Shown here piece after piece: positions 5,574 through 7,330 of a DNA stretch of 7,330 nt (its first letter is position 1; each line of letters opens with the position of its first letter). The notes beneath the pieces were generated by a model. It searched no databases, was not told where the DNA came from, and worked only from the letters and a program-made list of their open reading frames with translations. The DNA comes from Patescibacteria group bacterium (GTDB taxonomy: Bacteria; Patescibacteriota; Microgenomatia; UBA1400; MFAQ01), in assembly GCA_018817845.1 (NCBI GenBank), contig JAHITH010000078.1, positions 1-7,330 on the forward strand, given 5' to 3'. Made by a program: the position numbers and the translations under genes.

Positions 5574-6772
5574 TATTTTTTGTTTAATTGATGATAAATA
5601 GAGCTTAATTTAGTAGCAATATTTTTGTAATTGTAGTTTTTTTCTACATGGGCTCGTGCGTTTTTGGCTAGTTTTTCTGCTAACTGGGGAGATTTTATCA
5701 GCTTAACAATGTGTTTGCTAAGGGTGAGCGGGGTGTTACCTATTAAAACATGGACGCCGTGCTTGGCGCCCAAACCCTGGATACCAACTTTGGTAGAGAC
5801 AATTGGTTGCTGACTAGCCATGGCGGCTAGGTTTTTTAAACGTGTTCCACCAGGACCCCTAATGGTAGAGGCGAAAACAGTGTCTTGATTCCAGGCTTTT
5901 ACCAAGCTATTAGTGTCGTCTTCTGGCAGATTTTCAATGTTAATTGAGTGGCTTGATAAATCAATTATGTTTTTGGGGATATGCTGACCAATAATGTGAA
6001 GTTTTACGTTGGGAATCTCTTTTTGCACTAATGGAAATACTTGTTCAATTAGAAGATGGGCGGCTTCTTTGTTTTGCAACCACTTAAAATTAGAAACAAA
6101 AAGAATAACAGGGTTTTTACTAGTCCAAGATGTTTTTTTCTTGAATAGATTTAGATTGACTCCGTTGGGTACTATTTTAACGTCAAGATCTGGTAAAAGT
6201 TTTTTCATTTCTTGACTGTCTTGATGAGATACGGCTACCACCTGATCAGCTTTTTGCCAGTAATATTTTTCCCAGTATTTAAGCTTAGCAAGATCGATGT
6301 TGAATAACGGTCTAATAAAGATGGAGGCCGTGTTGTTTATATAATGCTGATATACCAAGTACTCTATAGTTTGGTCTACCAAGACAATGGGGGTGGTTGT
6401 TTCTGGAATACTAGGCATGACGTAAAAAGTCTCGGCGTGGATGATGTCATAATTTCCTGTATCAAGTTCTTTTTTTACGGCTGCTTTTACACCAGGAGCG
6501 GAGTTTCTAACAATTAAAAATGGCTGACTGGTAAAGCCGGTACGAATTATGTTTTTAAGAGTAAAGGGGTTGGGACTTCTTTGGAAGGTAAGTATTTTGT
6601 GGCAGTATTTTAAGAGATGTTTTTTGTATTTATTTTCCGATTTATTTTTTATTAAAGAAACTAAGGTTATTTGGTGATTTTTGTATAGATGCTTGAGCAG
6701 ATTTAGAGTTCTAATCTGTCCACCAGAAGAGTCTGGGTAAGGCAGGTATGGGGTGAGCATTAAAATTTTCAT
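5573..6772 (-). CDS. GT4-like glycosyltransferase (GT-B fold) with altered EX7E motif
   Basis: A 399-residue protein, the usual length for a GT-B enzyme, predicted cytosolic or peripheral to the membrane. The N-terminal half begins [21 protein letters not shown], the glycine-rich loop of family 4 enzymes, and has VAVSHQD (179-185) and VPNGVN (201-206) at the inter-domain junction. The C-terminal donor domain has [11 protein letters not shown] (227-237) and [15 protein letters not shown] (306-320). That block matches the GxGTRLKxLEAMA signature of the subgroup related to PEP-CTERM/EpsH-associated sugar transferases. The glutamate normally found in LEAMA is Ala316, and the first glutamate position is Gly308, so both EX7E glutamates are missing. 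The frame is otherwise intact. The start is one base after the upstream stop, and the stop overlaps the next start as TAATG, suggesting translational coupling. Donor and acceptor sugars cannot be read from the sequence. Confidence 0.88.
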   Translation of the reverse strand: MKILMLTPYLPYPDSSGGQIRTLNLLKHLYKNHQITLVSLIKNKSENKYKKHLLKYCHKILTFQRSPNPFTLKNIIRTGFTSQPFLIVRNSAPGVKAAVKKELDTGNYDIIHAETFYVMPSIPETTTPIVLVDQTIEYLVYQHYINNTASIFIRPLFNIDLAKLKYWEKYYWQKADQVVAVSHQDSQEMKKLLPDLDVKIVPNGVNLNLFKKKTSWTSKNPVILFVSNFKWLQNKEAAHLLIEQVFPLVQKEIPNVKLHIIGQHIPKNIIDLSSHSINIENLPEDDTNSLVKAWNQDTVFASTIRGPGGTRLKNLAAMASQQPIVSTKVGIQGLGAKHGVHVLIGNTPLTLSKHIVKLIKSPQLAEKLAKNARAHVEKNYNYKNIATKLSSIYHQLNKK

Positions 6773-6773
6773 A

Positions 6774-7330
6774 TTAGAGTTTCAAAATTACAAATTGATC
6801 GGTTTTCTTTAGTGTTTTAAAGAGAGGGTTTTGCATAAGTTTGTTTGTATCTGTATCAAAATTGACCGAAACGTAATGGGTGGCACCCAAGGAAATCATT
6901 TGGTCTATGTCGTGGGTTAAAAGCGGCCAACCATAACGGTTGGTTTGGTATAGAAAGGCCGTGTCGCCCATGTAGGGAGCTATGACTCTGGCGTCTTTGG
7001 GGAGTAATTTATCTACAGCTTGACCGGCCACGATAATGCTGGGGTTGTTTATCTGGTAGAGACCTTTAATTTCGTACCAAGAGAAGGCCGAGCTTAAGAT
7101 AAAAATTACAATGGCTGTGGCCCAGAGAAAGGGTCTTGAGAATAAAGTTTTGGGTAGAGAAGTAAGGGTGGCCACTCCCCTACCAAGTATTAGACAGATA
7201 AAGGGCATGATTATGCTTTGATAATAATCGTGGGTAATGTTGCCGCTGGCTAAAACGCTAAAGTAGGCAAGGATGCCGACTGCAAATAGTGCATAGCTCC
7301 AGTTTAAGGTTTTAATGGGTTTTTTAAGAA
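6774..7330 (-). CDS. Polytopic membrane glycosyltransferase, PMT/ArnT (GT39-like) type, C-terminal part; 5' end outside window
   Basis: The frame stays open to the right edge, so the Met codon at 7208 is internal and 184 residues are visible. I see three hydrophobic segments (about residues 10-28, 37-53 and 67-83), then a soluble tail of about 100 residues. Between the first two lies GNITHDYYQ, which matches the H-x-YY loop of PMT_2/ArnT-like enzymes. The tail, with APYMGDTAFLYQTNR, a GWP and YVSVNFD, resembles the extracytoplasmic C-terminal domain of such proteins. Enzymes of this family transfer a sugar from a polyprenyl-phosphate carrier on the outer face of the membrane. The catalytic acidic residues would lie in the missing N-terminus, so activity cannot be judged and the substrate is unknown. 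The stop is followed by a single base and then the start of the next glycosyltransferase, which implies one transcript. The membrane-protein class is fairly sure; the exact family is less so. Confidence 0.8.
   Translation of the reverse strand, partial: LKKPIKTLNWSYALFAVGILAYFSVLASGNITHDYYQSIIMPFICLILGRGVATLTSLPKTLFSRPFLWATAIVIFILSSAFSWYEIKGLYQINNPSIIVAGQAVDKLLPKDARVIAPYMGDTAFLYQTNRYGWPLLTHDIDQMISLGATHYVSVNFDTDTNKLMQNPLFKTLKKTDQFVILKL

Noticed and set aside
6009..6215. Plus-strand open frame of 68 codons
   Set aside because: It is antisense to the donor domain of the GT4 gene, with no motif and no promoter.
7206..7208. ATG that would start a 144-residue protein at the right edge
   Set aside because: The frame continues without a stop to the window edge. 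The residues before this Met include GNITHDYYQ and a hydrophobic helix typical of the family, so the Met is internal.

Overview
This 7.3 kb window is AT-rich. All eight complete genes, plus partial genes at both edges, lie on the minus strand, so they are transcribed from high to low coordinates. It is part of a bacterial surface-glycan (capsule, exopolysaccharide or O-antigen-like) biosynthesis locus. Genes are small and nearly abutting, with junctions such as TAATG, ATGA and 1-2 nt gaps. I see no convincing Shine-Dalgarno sequence before any start. The glycosyltransferase set and the GT39-type C-terminus resemble Candidate Phyla Radiation (Patescibacteria) genomes, perhaps Microgenomates. 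That placement is inference from style and recalled families, not from a marker gene. Stops are TAA, TAG and one TGA, and no gene needs TGA recoded, so nothing here suggests the glycine-TGA code of Gracilibacteria/Absconditabacteria.

Layout in transcription order. At the right edge (7330-6774) is the C-terminus of a polytopic membrane glycosyltransferase of the PMT/ArnT (GT39-like) type. Three soluble glycosyltransferases follow, almost without spacing: a GT4 with an altered nucleotide-binding motif (6772-5573), a GT2 rhamnosyltransferase-like enzyme (5573-4662) and a canonical GT4 (4660-3557). A hicB-hicA toxin-antitoxin pair (3509-2998) then interrupts the cluster. It has its own promoter and a perfect 9-bp inverted repeat. 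Directly behind hicA is a frameshifted scrap of a GT4 3' end that copies the end of the GT4 gene upstream of hicB. A second promoter then restarts the glycan genes: a WbaZ-like GT4 (2920-1784), a ManC-type mannose-1-phosphate guanylyltransferase (1823-708) and a short polyprenyl-phosphate sugar-1-phosphate transferase (711-49). The first 12 codons of another gene run off the left edge.

How the genes fit together (inference): ManC makes GDP-mannose. The phosphoglycosyltransferase loads the first sugar phosphate onto undecaprenyl phosphate. The three GT4 enzymes and the GT2 enzyme extend the lipid-linked oligosaccharide on the cytoplasmic face. The GT39-type enzyme would add a sugar from a polyprenyl-phosphate donor on the outer face. 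No flippase, polymerase or ligase is visible, and these would be expected outside the window. The most unusual part is the hicBA module and the GT4 scar around it. No stretch over 300 bases lacks a gene.
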